From JAIBJP01 sp035601195 (GTDB lineage Bacteria; Actinomycetota; Thermoleophilia; Gaiellales; Gaiellaceae): a stretch of DNA of 56,746 nucleotides. Position 1 is the first letter of the stretch. Each line of letters begins with the position of its first letter. The DNA lies in assembly GCA_035601195.1 (NCBI GenBank), contig DATNOU010000050.1:1-56746 (forward strand), in the 5' to 3' direction. The position numbers were made by a program, and so were the translations under genes. The notes under the pieces are model-generated. The model searched no databases and was not told the DNA's origin. It saw only the letters and a list, made by a program, of their open reading frames with translations. Positions 6,301 through 14,136 of the stretch are shown piece by piece.

Positions 6301-9300
6301 ATGACCCGCGCGGAACCCCGGGTTCCGTCGTTCGTCATGGACCAGCCCGCACTTCACGTCCTCGCCAGCCGCTTCGCCGAGAGCGAGCGCCTGCGCGCGT
6401 TCGTTGCCGACCCGAAGGCGGCCCGCGTCTCGGAGCCGCTGCTTCCTCTCTTCGTCGCGGCCCTCTGGCTCGAGCGTGGCGGCCCCCTGGTGTGCGTGCT
6501 TCCGGAGGACGCCGAGGCTCGCGACGTGGCCGAGGCGGCCGGTTGGTTTCTGGGCGAGGAAAACGTCGGGCTGCTCGCCTCCCGAGGCGTCCGCTGGGGC
6601 AGTGGGCTGGAGTCGCCGCCGCACCTCGTCGGCGAACGTGCCCGCGCCCTACAGGTGCTGGGGGCGGGCGGGCTCGTGTGCGCGTCGGCGATCGGGGCCG
6701 GAGAGGGGATTCCGCCCGCGGAAGCGCGTCCCGAGACGATTCGCCTCCGGGTGGGCGACGAGCCGGGCACCGAGGCTTTGGCGGAGCGCCTCGCCCTCGC
6801 GGGTTACGAGCGGGTCGAGCAGGCCCAGGAGCGCGGCCAGTTCGCCGTTCGCGGAGGGATCGTGGACATCTTTCCCGCGACGGGGCGAGAGCCCATCCGC
6901 CTCGAGTTCTTTGGGGACGAGGTCGAATCGGTCCGCGCGTTCTCCGCCTTCACGCAGCGCACGCTCCACCCCGTTGACGAGGCTGTGGTCTACCCGGCGG
7001 CGGAGCGTCGGCTCGATCTCGTGGAGCCCTGGCTCGAAGAAGGGCCGAGGCCGGCGCCCGGCGATCTCGTCCGGCCGCTCGCACGTGTTGACCTCGTCTG
7101 GGACGCCGACGAAGTCGACCGAGTGGCCCGGGAGGAGCTCGGCGAGCCGTCGTCTCTCAAGGGCGCCGTCAAGCTCTCCCAACTCCCGGCCGGGCAGCCC
7201 TATGCCTTCGAGGCTCAGAGGCCCGCCGTCGCCGCCCGCGGACTCTCCGAAGCCGAGCGCGACCTCACCGCGTTCGTCCGCGCCGGCAACCGAGTTGTGG
7301 TCACGTTCGCCCACCGCGGAGAGGCGCTGCGCACGAAGGCTCTCCTTCGCCGAATCGAGGCTGTGGTCCTCGAACCGGGCGATCAGCTTCCGGAGGAGCC
7401 CGGCCTCGTCTTCACGGTCGCCCCGGCGCGCCGCGGCTTCGTCCTCCGCGACCTCGGCCTCGTGCTCCTTCCGGACACGCAGGTCTTTCGCAAGCGCCCT
7501 CCGCGTGCCGACGTTCGCGTCGGACGGGCGCTCCAGAGCTTCGCCGACCTCCGCACCGGCGACCACGTCGTCCACGAGGACCACGGCGTCGGCCGGTTGC
7601 TGGGCTTCGAAACGAAGACGGTCGCCGGGGTCACGCGCGACTACCTCTTCCTCGCCTTCCGCGGCGACGACCGCCTCTATGTGCCGCACGAGCAGATCGG
7701 GAAGGTCTCGCGCTACGTCGGAGCCGACGGGCACGCCCCCGCGCTCTCGAAGCTGGGGGGCAAGGCGTGGCAGACGATCAAGTCGCGGGCGCGCGCAGGA
7801 GCGCGCGAGCTCGCGGGCGAGCTGATCGCGCTCTACGCCCGCCGGCAGCGTGCGGAAGGCGTCGCATACCACGTGGACAACGACCTCATGGAGCAACTCG
7901 AGGCGAGCTTCCCCTACGAAGAGACGCCCGACCAGCGACGCGCGATCGAGGCGGTGAAGGAAGACCTGGAGACGCCTCGGCCGATGGACCGGCTCGTCTG
8001 CGGCGACGTCGGCTTCGGCAAGACAGAGGTCGCGGTGCGCGCCGCCCTCGCGGTCGCCGTGGAGGGAAAGCAGACCCTTGTCCTTGCGCCTACGACGATT
8101 CTCGCGCAGCAGCACTGGAACACCTTCCGCGAGCGCTACCGCGACCTCCCCGTGCGGGTGGAAGTCGTCTCCCGCTTCAGAAAACCGTCCGAGGTGAAGG
8201 CGGTTCTCCGGGAGTTCACCGCAGGGAAGGTCGACGTCCTGATCGGGACGCATCGCGTGCTCTCGCGAGACGTCGTGCCGAAGACCCTCGGCCTCGTCGT
8301 GGTCGACGAGGAGCACCGCTTCGGGGTGGCGCAGAAGGAGCTCCTGCGCCAGCTCCGCCTCGAGGTGGACGTGCTCGCGCTCACCGCGACCCCGATTCCG
8401 CGCACTCTGCACATGTCGTTGTCCGGCCTGAGGGACATCAGCGTGATCGAGACGCCGCCTGTCGGCCGCCGGCCGATCCGCACGCACGTCGGCGAGTACG
8501 ACGAGGAGCTCGTGCAGCTCGCCCTCGTGCGCGAGCATGCACGTGAAGGCCAGGCGTTCTACCTTCACAACCGGGTGGACACGATCGAGGAGGCGACGGA
8601 GAAGTTGCGCCAGCTCCTGCCCGACCTGCGCTTCCTCGTCGTGCATGGACAGATGCGGGAGCGGGAGCTCGAAGAGCACATGCTCTCCTTCCTCGCCGGC
8701 GACGCGGACGTGCTCGTCTCGACGACGATCATCGAATCGGGCCTCGACATCCCCCAGGCGAACACGCTGGTCGTCGAGAGGGCAGATGCGCTCGGTCTTG
8801 CCCAGCTCTACCAGATCCGCGGGCGGGTCGGACGTAGCGACGTCCCCGCGCACGCCTACCTCTTTTATCCGGACGGGCAGGAGCTGACGGCGGAGGCTCG
8901 GGCCAGGCTGGCGACTCTCGCCGATCACACGGAGCTCGGTGCCGGCTTCGCCATCGCCATGCGCGACCTGGAGATCCGCGGCGCCGGCGACCTGCTCGGG
9001 GCCGAGCAGTCCGGGCACGTCGCCGCCGTCGGCTTCGAGCTCTACGTGGAACTGCTCGGCGAAGCCGTTGCCGAGCTCGAAGGCACCAGGCGGGCAGTCG
9101 CCCGCCCCGTCCGTGTCGAAGCCCAGATCGACGCTTACATTCCCTCCGCTTACGTGCCCGGCGAGGCTCAGAAGATCGACCTCCACCGACGGCTGGCCCT
9201 GGCCGAGTCCGAGGACGAGCTGCGGGAGCTGCATGCCGCGGCCGAGGATCGCTTCGGCCCGCCGCCCGAGCCCGTCGAGAACCTCTTCGCCATCCAGGAG

Positions 9301-9528
9301 GCGAAGCTCAAGCTCGCGCGCTTGGGGGCCGACTACCTCGTCTTCCGGGGCGGGCGCACCGTCGTCGGCCCGCTCGTCCTCGGATCCGTCGAGCTCCGCG
9401 AGCTCCGGCGCCTGGTCGAGACGGCCGTCTACTCCTCGGCGCAGAGCGAGGTGACGCTGCGCGGCGACCGGTTCGCCCGAGCGCTCGAGCTCGTCGATGC
9501 TATCCTCGATCTGCGGCTCGCCGCCTAG
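6301..9528 (+). CDS. mfd: Transcription-repair coupling factor Mfd
   Basis: ATP-dependent translocase that removes RNA polymerase stalled at lesions and recruits UvrA. With the ATG at 6301 it is 1075 aa; ATG 6337 is an equally plausible start. An N-terminal UvrB-like module (GQFAVRGGIVDIFPATG) is followed by the RNA-polymerase-interacting domain (GDHVVHEDHGVGRLLG ... LYVPHEQIGKVSRYVG, around residues 420-490). The RecG-like motor follows, with Walker A GDVGFGKTE near residue 568, DEEH near 670, TATPIPRTLHMS, and QIRGRVGRS. The C-terminal TRCF domain ends near EAKLKLARLGADYLVFRGG. It overlaps no neighbour; the next gene's -10 box overlaps its stop codon. Confidence 0.96.
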   Translation: MTRAEPRVPSFVMDQPALHVLASRFAESERLRAFVADPKAARVSEPLLPLFVAALWLERGGPLVCVLPEDAEARDVAEAAGWFLGEENVGLLASRGVRWGSGLESPPHLVGERARALQVLGAGGLVCASAIGAGEGIPPAEARPETIRLRVGDEPGTEALAERLALAGYERVEQAQERGQFAVRGGIVDIFPATGREPIRLEFFGDEVESVRAFSAFTQRTLHPVDEAVVYPAAERRLDLVEPWLEEGPRPAPGDLVRPLARVDLVWDADEVDRVAREELGEPSSLKGAVKLSQLPAGQPYAFEAQRPAVAARGLSEAERDLTAFVRAGNRVVVTFAHRGEALRTKALLRRIEAVVLEPGDQLPEEPGLVFTVAPARRGFVLRDLGLVLLPDTQVFRKRPPRADVRVGRALQSFADLRTGDHVVHEDHGVGRLLGFETKTVAGVTRDYLFLAFRGDDRLYVPHEQIGKVSRYVGADGHAPALSKLGGKAWQTIKSRARAGARELAGELIALYARRQRAEGVAYHVDNDLMEQLEASFPYEETPDQRRAIEAVKEDLETPRPMDRLVCGDVGFGKTEVAVRAALAVAVEGKQTLVLAPTTILAQQHWNTFRERYRDLPVRVEVVSRFRKPSEVKAVLREFTAGKVDVLIGTHRVLSRDVVPKTLGLVVVDEEHRFGVAQKELLRQLRLEVDVLALTATPIPRTLHMSLSGLRDISVIETPPVGRRPIRTHVGEYDEELVQLALVREHAREGQAFYLHNRVDTIEEATEKLRQLLPDLRFLVVHGQMRERELEEHMLSFLAGDADVLVSTTIIESGLDIPQANTLVVERADALGLAQLYQIRGRVGRSDVPAHAYLFYPDGQELTAEARARLATLADHTELGAGFAIAMRDLEIRGAGDLLGAEQSGHVAAVGFELYVELLGEAVAELEGTRRAVARPVRVEAQIDAYIPSAYVPGEAQKIDLHRRLALAESEDELRELHAAAEDRFGPPPEPVENLFAIQEAKLKLARLGADYLVFRGGRTVVGPLVLGSVELRELRRLVETAVYSSAQSEVTLRGDRFARALELVDAILDLRLAA

Positions 9529-9531
9529 CCT
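9526..9531 (+). promoter_or_regulatory. Leaderless-type -10 for foldase gene
   Basis: TAGCCT overlaps the mfd stop codon and ends exactly 6 nt before the ATG at 9538, placing the predicted transcript start at or next to the start codon. Confidence 0.45.
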
Positions 9532-9537
9532 CGCACT

Positions 9538-10554
9538 ATGGCTTCCTCGCTACGCAAGCTTCTGCCCCTGCTTTTGCTCGCCCTTGCGGCGACGCTCGTC
9601 GCGGCGTGCGGCAGCTCCGACAGCTCGAAGACGGTTCCACCCGGAGCCGTCGCGCTGGTCGGGGACAAGGCGATCGAGAAGGCCGACCTCGACCGGCTCC
9701 TCGCCCAGACGAAGACGAACTACGAGGCACAGAAGCAGGAGTTTCCGGAAGTTGGGACTCCCCAGTACGAAACTCTCAAGAGCACGCTGCTCAAGGGGCT
9801 CGTCCAGCAGGCCCAGTGGGAGCAGGCCGGCGCCGCGATGGGAGTGCGCGTCTCGGACAAGGAGATCGATACCCGCCTGGATGCCCTCAAGCAGCAGTAC
9901 TTCAAGGGCGACGAGGACAAGTTCAAGGCTGAGCTCGACAAACAGGGACTGACCGTCGAACAGCTGCGCGAACAGCTCCGCGCGCGCGTTCTCTCGGACA
10001 AGATCTACAGCGCCGTGATCAAGAAGGTCAAGGTCACCGACGCGAAGATCAAGGCGTACTACGACAACCACAAGGCCCAGTACTTGCAGCCGGAATCGCG
10101 CGAGGTGCGGCACATCCTCGTCAAGAAGGAGTCGCTCGCCGACGAGCTCTACGCGAAGCTCAAGAACGGCGCCGACTTCGCGCAGCTCGCCCGCAAGTAC
10201 ACCCAGGACGAGGCGTCAAAGGCCGACGGCGGCAACTTCACGGCCTACAAGGGGAAGACGGTTGCACCCTTCGACAAGTTCGTCTTCGCCGCGAAGAAAG
10301 GCGACCTCTCGAAGCCGATCAAGACCGAGTTCGGCTGGCACCTGATCGAGGTGCTCTCCGAGGTCAAGCCGGCGGCTCCCCAGCCGCTTGCGGAAGCGAA
10401 GGACACGATCAGCGCCACGCTCCTGCAGCAGCAGCAGAACGAGGCCCTGAAGGCCTGGGTGAAGGACGCCCAGTCCAACTATGAGGTCACGTACGCGCCC
10501 GGTTACGCCCCGGCGTCCACCGGCACGACCGATTCCGGTACTTCCACCGGCTAG
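9538..10554 (+). CDS. PrsA/SurA-like peptidyl-prolyl isomerase lipoprotein
   Basis: Extracytoplasmic folding factor, 338 aa. The lipoprotein signal ends in lipobox LVAAC. An N-terminal helical SurA/trigger-factor-like part (GDKAIEKADLDRLL ... GVRVSDKEIDTRLDALKQQY) is followed by one parvulin domain (VRHILVKKESLADELYAKLKNGADFAQLARKYTQ, FGWHLIEVL, around residues 195-290). It ends with a Thr/Ser/Gly-rich tail. The family rotates X-Pro bonds to assist exported proteins. The gene lies between mfd and mazG. Confidence 0.9.
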   Translation: MASSLRKLLPLLLLALAATLVAACGSSDSSKTVPPGAVALVGDKAIEKADLDRLLAQTKTNYEAQKQEFPEVGTPQYETLKSTLLKGLVQQAQWEQAGAAMGVRVSDKEIDTRLDALKQQYFKGDEDKFKAELDKQGLTVEQLREQLRARVLSDKIYSAVIKKVKVTDAKIKAYYDNHKAQYLQPESREVRHILVKKESLADELYAKLKNGADFAQLARKYTQDEASKADGGNFTAYKGKTVAPFDKFVFAAKKGDLSKPIKTEFGWHLIEVLSEVKPAAPQPLAEAKDTISATLLQQQQNEALKAWVKDAQSNYEVTYAPGYAPASTGTTDSGTSTG

Positions 10555-10555
10555 C

Positions 10556-11326
10556 GTGACCGCGCGGGACGGGCTGGCGTCGGCCCTCGTCGACCTTCAG
10601 GAGCTCGCCGAGCGGTTGCGGCGCGACTGCCCCTGGGACCGCGAGCAGACCGCGCGCACGATCGTCCCCCATACGGTGGAGGAGGCCTACGAGGTTGCCG
10701 ACGCAGCCGTTGCCGGCGACGACGCCAAGCTCCTCGACGAGCTCGGCGACCTTCTCTTCCAAGTGTTCTTCCTGTCCTTGCTGCTCGAGGAGCGCGGCGT
10801 CGGCGATCTCGCGGCTGTTGCCGAAGGGATCCATGAGAAGCTCGTCCGGCGCCACCCGCACGTGTTCGGCGAGGCGCAAGTCGACTCGGCCGGCGCCGTC
10901 AAGAAGCGCTGGGAGGAGCTGAAGACCGAGCAGGAGGGCCGCGAAGGCATCTTCCACCACGTGCCCGAGGCGCTGCCTGCTCTTCTTCTTGCCCAGAAGG
11001 TCCAGCGGCGCGCGGCCACGATCGGCTTCGAGTATCCGGACTTCGCCGCCGCCTTCGCCGATCTCGACGACGAGGTCGAGGAGCTGCGCGCGACGCCGAG
11101 CGGGGACGAGCTCGGGGACGTTCTCTTCGCCTGCGTGAACGTGGCGCGCCATCTCGGCGTGGATCCCGAGCTCGAGCTGCGCGAGGCCAGTCGCCGCTTC
11201 GTCGGTCGCGTCGAGCGGGCGGCCGAGCTCGCCGCCGAGGAGGGCCAGGAGTTCACAGGGCTCCCTCTCGAGGAACAGGACCGCTGGTTCGACGCCGCCA
11301 AGGAGGGGGAGCGATCGGCCGGATAG
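10556..11326 (+). CDS. mazG: Nucleoside triphosphate pyrophosphohydrolase MazG
   Basis: Hydrolyses (d)NTPs to monophosphates and PPi; a housecleaning and stringent-response-linked enzyme. The 256-aa protein has two MazG domains. The first has CPWDREQT, the metal motif EEAYEV and DELGDLLFQVFF. The second has DDEVEELR ... GDELGDVLFACVNVARHLGVDPE. The GTG at 10556 directly follows the foldase stop. Its 3' end contains the AGGAGG ribosome-binding site of eno and overlaps the eno reading frame by 13 nt. Confidence 0.93.
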   Translation: MTARDGLASALVDLQELAERLRRDCPWDREQTARTIVPHTVEEAYEVADAAVAGDDAKLLDELGDLLFQVFFLSLLLEERGVGDLAAVAEGIHEKLVRRHPHVFGEAQVDSAGAVKKRWEELKTEQEGREGIFHHVPEALPALLLAQKVQRRAATIGFEYPDFAAAFADLDDEVEELRATPSGDELGDVLFACVNVARHLGVDPELELREASRRFVGRVERAAELAAEEGQEFTGLPLEEQDRWFDAAKEGERSAG

Positions 11327-12579
11327 CCCACGTTCACGGGCGCGAGATCCGCGACTCGCGCGGCAACCCGACTGTCGAGGTCGACCTTCGGCTGGAGTCC
11401 GGCGCCTTCGGCCGGGCGGCGGTTCCGTCGGGCGCCTCGACGGGACGCTTCGAAGCGGTCGAGCTGCGCGATCCCGACGGAAAAGGCGTGTCGCACGCCG
11501 TCGCCAACGTCAACGGCGAGATCGCCACGAGGCTTCGCGAACTGGACGCCGCCGACCAGGCCGCGCTCGACCGCGCGCTCGTCGAGCTGGACGGGACGCC
11601 CAACAAGGGCCGCCTCGGAGCGAACGCGATCCTGGGCTGCTCCCTGGCGGCCGCCAGGGCGGCAGCAGCAGATGCCGGCAAGCCGCTCTACGAATGGGTC
11701 GGGGGGAAGCAGGCGAACGTCCTCCCGGTGCCGCTCATGAACGTGGTCAACGGCGGAGCGCACGCGCAAAACTCGCTCGACCTCCAGGAGTTCATGGTCG
11801 TCCCGGCTGGAGCGGAGACGTTTTCGGCTGCGCTTCGCATCGGTGCGGAGGTCTTCCACGCGCTGAAAGCGCTCCTGCACGAGCGCGGCCTGGCGACTGC
11901 CGTGGGTGACGAGGGCGGCTTCGCGCCCGACCTCGGCTCGAGCGAGGAGGCGATCGAGGCGGTCCTCGAGGCGGCCGAGCGGGCGGGTCACCGCGAACGG
12001 GTGGCGATCGCGCTCGATCCGGCGGCGACCGAGATCTTCGCGGACGGCGTGTACACGTTCGAAGGGCGGTCGCTGCCCCCGGCCGGCCTCATCGAGTATT
12101 GGGGAGCGCTCTCGGAGCGGTTCCCGATCGTGTCGATCGAGGACCCGCTGGCCGAAGACGAGTGGAGCGACTGGCGCGCTCTGACCGAGCTCCTGGGTGA
12201 ACGACTCCAGCTGGTCGGGGACGACCTGTTCGTGACGAACACCGAGCGCTTACAGCGGGGGATCGAGCAGGGCGTGGCGAACGCGATCCTCATCAAGGTG
12301 AATCAGATCGGCACGCTCACGGAGACCCTCGAGGCGATCGAGCTTGCCCGCTCCGCCGGGTATGCCGCCGTCATCTCGCACCGGTCGGGCGAGACCGAGG
12401 ACACGACGATCGCCGACCTCGCCGTCGCCACTGGAGCGGGACAGATCAAGGCCGGCGCCCCTTCCCGCACCGACCGCGTGGCCAAGTACAACCAGCTCCT
12501 TCGGATCGAAGAGGAGCTCGGTGAGCGGGCGTCCTATCCCGGCTGGGAAGCCTTTCCTCGCTTTCGGCGCGAGGCGTGA
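11314..12579 (+). CDS. eno: Enolase, apparent non-canonical AUC start
   Basis: Converts 2-phosphoglycerate to phosphoenolpyruvate. The family N-terminus (usually M-x-R-I-x-x-V-x-G-R-E-I-x-DSRGNPTVEV) is fully present as GRIAHVHGREIRDSRGNPT. The codon where Met belongs is ATC at 11314, and no ATG/GTG/TTG occurs in frame between 11281 and 11488. AGGAGG at 11301-11306 lies 7 nt before that ATC, ideal spacing. The GTG at 11488 would remove about 58 conserved residues including PSGASTG. Catalytic and signature parts are intact: VGDEGGFAPDL, SIEDPLAEDEW, GDDLFVTN, LIKVNQIGTLTET, SHRSGETED. From the ATC it is 421 aa, family length. It could instead be a sequencing error in the start codon. Confidence 0.93.
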   Translation: MGRIAHVHGREIRDSRGNPTVEVDLRLESGAFGRAAVPSGASTGRFEAVELRDPDGKGVSHAVANVNGEIATRLRELDAADQAALDRALVELDGTPNKGRLGANAILGCSLAAARAAAADAGKPLYEWVGGKQANVLPVPLMNVVNGGAHAQNSLDLQEFMVVPAGAETFSAALRIGAEVFHALKALLHERGLATAVGDEGGFAPDLGSSEEAIEAVLEAAERAGHRERVAIALDPAATEIFADGVYTFEGRSLPPAGLIEYWGALSERFPIVSIEDPLAEDEWSDWRALTELLGERLQLVGDDLFVTNTERLQRGIEQGVANAILIKVNQIGTLTETLEAIELARSAGYAAVISHRSGETEDTTIADLAVATGAGQIKAGAPSRTDRVAKYNQLLRIEEELGERASYPGWEAFPRFRREA

Positions 12580-12592
12580 TTCCCTCGGCTCG

Positions 12593-12629
12593 TTCCGCGC
12601 GACCCACGCGAGTCTTTCGACGTTACGCT
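12593..12629 (+). promoter_or_regulatory. Promoter-like element B
   Basis: TTCCGCGCGAC at 12593 precedes TACGCT at 12624-12629 by the same 31 nt seen in elements A (5976) and C (46062). Downstream sequence (CGATAGCGGGTGG) matches element A. Confidence 0.5.
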
Positions 12630-12634
12630 CGATA

Positions 12635-12672
12635 GCGGGTGGAGGCAAGGGGTGGCCCCGAGGGCCCTCGTG
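12635..12672 (+). ncRNA. Candidate small RNA B
   Basis: AGCGGGTGGAGG, hairpin GGGGTGGCCCC and the self-complementary CGAGGGCCCTCG lie between eno and pyk. It resembles candidate RNA A at 6018. It may be an independent small RNA or an untranslated leader; the pyk transcript has its own nearer promoter. Confidence 0.35.
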
Positions 12673-12675
12673 AGA

Positions 12676-12703
12676 TTGTGTGCTCCTTCGGGCGCGCTAA
12701 CGT
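12676..12703 (+). promoter_or_regulatory. pyk promoter, leaderless type
   Basis: TTGTGT (12676-12681), a 16-nt spacer and TAACGT (12698-12703). The -10 ends 6 nt before the GTG of pyk, so the mRNA probably starts at the start codon. Confidence 0.5.
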
Positions 12704-12709
12704 GAGCGT

Positions 12710-14122
12710 GTGACTCCGCGTCGCACGAAGATCGTCTGCACGATCGGACCTGCTTCCTCGACGCCCGAACGGATCGACAGCCTCGTCGCCGCAGGCATGG
12801 ATGCCGCGCGCCTCAACTTCTCCCACGGCTCGCACGAAGAGCACGCCGAGCGGGTGACGCTCATTCGGGAAGCGCAGGAGCGCGCCGGCCGCCCGCTAGC
12901 GCTCATCGCCGACCTGCAGGGCCCGAAGCTCCGAATCGGCGAGCTGGCGCATCCGCTCATGCTCGTCGAGGGCGACCAAATCGACGTCACGGGCCAGGAG
13001 AACGGCGCCGCAGGCACGTTGCCGATCAGCCCTCCGGTCTTGCAGGAGGTTCTCCTCGTCGGCCACGACGTCCTGATCGACGACGGTCGCGTGCGCCTGC
13101 GCGTGGACGAGGTCGATGCCGTTCGCGCCCGCGCCACCGTACTCGTCGGCGGCTCTGTGGAGTCGCACAAGGGCGTAAACCTGCCCGGGATCCCGATCCC
13201 CGTTCCTTCCCTGACCGAGAAGGATCTCCGGGACCTCGAGTTCGCTCTCGGGCTCGGCGTCGACTACGTCGCGCTCTCGTTCGTGCGCTCGGCGGAGGAC
13301 TGCCGCGCCCTGCGGGAGCTCCTCCAGGCCGCCGACTCGACCGCGCTGATCATCGCCAAGATCGAGAAGGCGGAAGCCCTCGACGAGCTCGACCAGATCG
13401 TGAGCGCCTCGGATGCCGTCATGGTTGCCCGCGGCGATCTCGGCGTCGAGATCGGTCCCGCAGCGGTCCCGCTGGTCCAGAAGCGAATCATCATCTGCGC
13501 TCTCGAGCACGGGAAGCCCGCCATCACGGCGACGCAGATGCTCGAGTCGATGCTGCGCCACCCGGAGCCCACCAGAGCCGAGGCGAGCGACGTGGCCAAC
13601 GCCGTCCTCGACGGCAGTTCTGCGCTCATGCTCTCCGGGGAGACTGCGGTCGGGAACTACCCCGTCGAGAGCGTCGCGTACATGGACCGGATCGCGCGCG
13701 CGGTCGAGCCCAGCCTCAGCCCCCGCCACGAGCTCGCCCAGGCGGCCGACTCCGCCTTCCCGACGGTCGGGGAGGCGATGTCGAACGCGGCCTGCGACAT
13801 TGCCGAAGTCCTCGGCGCGGTGGCGATCCTCGTGCCCACCTACAGCGGGAGGACAGCATCCGCCGTTGCTTGCCATCGCCCGCAGCGTCCGATCATCGCC
13901 GTCACGCACAAGCGCTATGCGGTGCAGCAGCTGGCGCTCGAATGGGGCGTGATCTCCGCGGAGATCGAGGAGTGCAGGGACGTGGAGGACCTCTGGGCGC
14001 GCACGCTCGAGGCCTCGCGCGCGACGGGCCTAGTCCAGCCCGGCGATCGCGTCGTGATCACAGCCGGAACGGCGGTCAACGTCCCCGGCACGACCAACGT
14101 CATCAAGGTCGAGACGGCCTGA
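12710..14122 (+). CDS. pyk: Pyruvate kinase
   Basis: Makes pyruvate and ATP from phosphoenolpyruvate. 470 aa starting at GTG 12710. TKIVCTIGPASS and MDAARLNFSHGSHEEH mark the N-terminus. IADLQGPKLRIG, a B domain, and IIAKIEKAEALDELDQI (catalytic lysine) follow, then VMVARGDLGVEIG, TATQMLESM and ANAVLDGSSALMLSGETA. The C-terminal regulatory domain ends ITAGTAVNVPGTTN. Together with eno upstream it completes lower glycolysis. Confidence 0.96.
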   Translation: MTPRRTKIVCTIGPASSTPERIDSLVAAGMDAARLNFSHGSHEEHAERVTLIREAQERAGRPLALIADLQGPKLRIGELAHPLMLVEGDQIDVTGQENGAAGTLPISPPVLQEVLLVGHDVLIDDGRVRLRVDEVDAVRARATVLVGGSVESHKGVNLPGIPIPVPSLTEKDLRDLEFALGLGVDYVALSFVRSAEDCRALRELLQAADSTALIIAKIEKAEALDELDQIVSASDAVMVARGDLGVEIGPAAVPLVQKRIIICALEHGKPAITATQMLESMLRHPEPTRAEASDVANAVLDGSSALMLSGETAVGNYPVESVAYMDRIARAVEPSLSPRHELAQAADSAFPTVGEAMSNAACDIAEVLGAVAILVPTYSGRTASAVACHRPQRPIIAVTHKRYAVQQLALEWGVISAEIEECRDVEDLWARTLEASRATGLVQPGDRVVITAGTAVNVPGTTNVIKVETA

Positions 14123-14124
14123 CA

Positions 14125-14130
14125 TAGGCT
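14125..14130 (+). promoter_or_regulatory. Leaderless-type -10
   Basis: TAGGCT ends 6 nt before the GTG at 14137, between pyk and the membrane protein. Confidence 0.45.
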
Positions 14131-14136
14131 GGCTCG

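Noticed and set aside
6649..9234. 861-aa minus-strand open frame
   Set aside because: Antisense to mfd; long open shadow frames are expected in high-GC coding DNA and the product resembles no protein.
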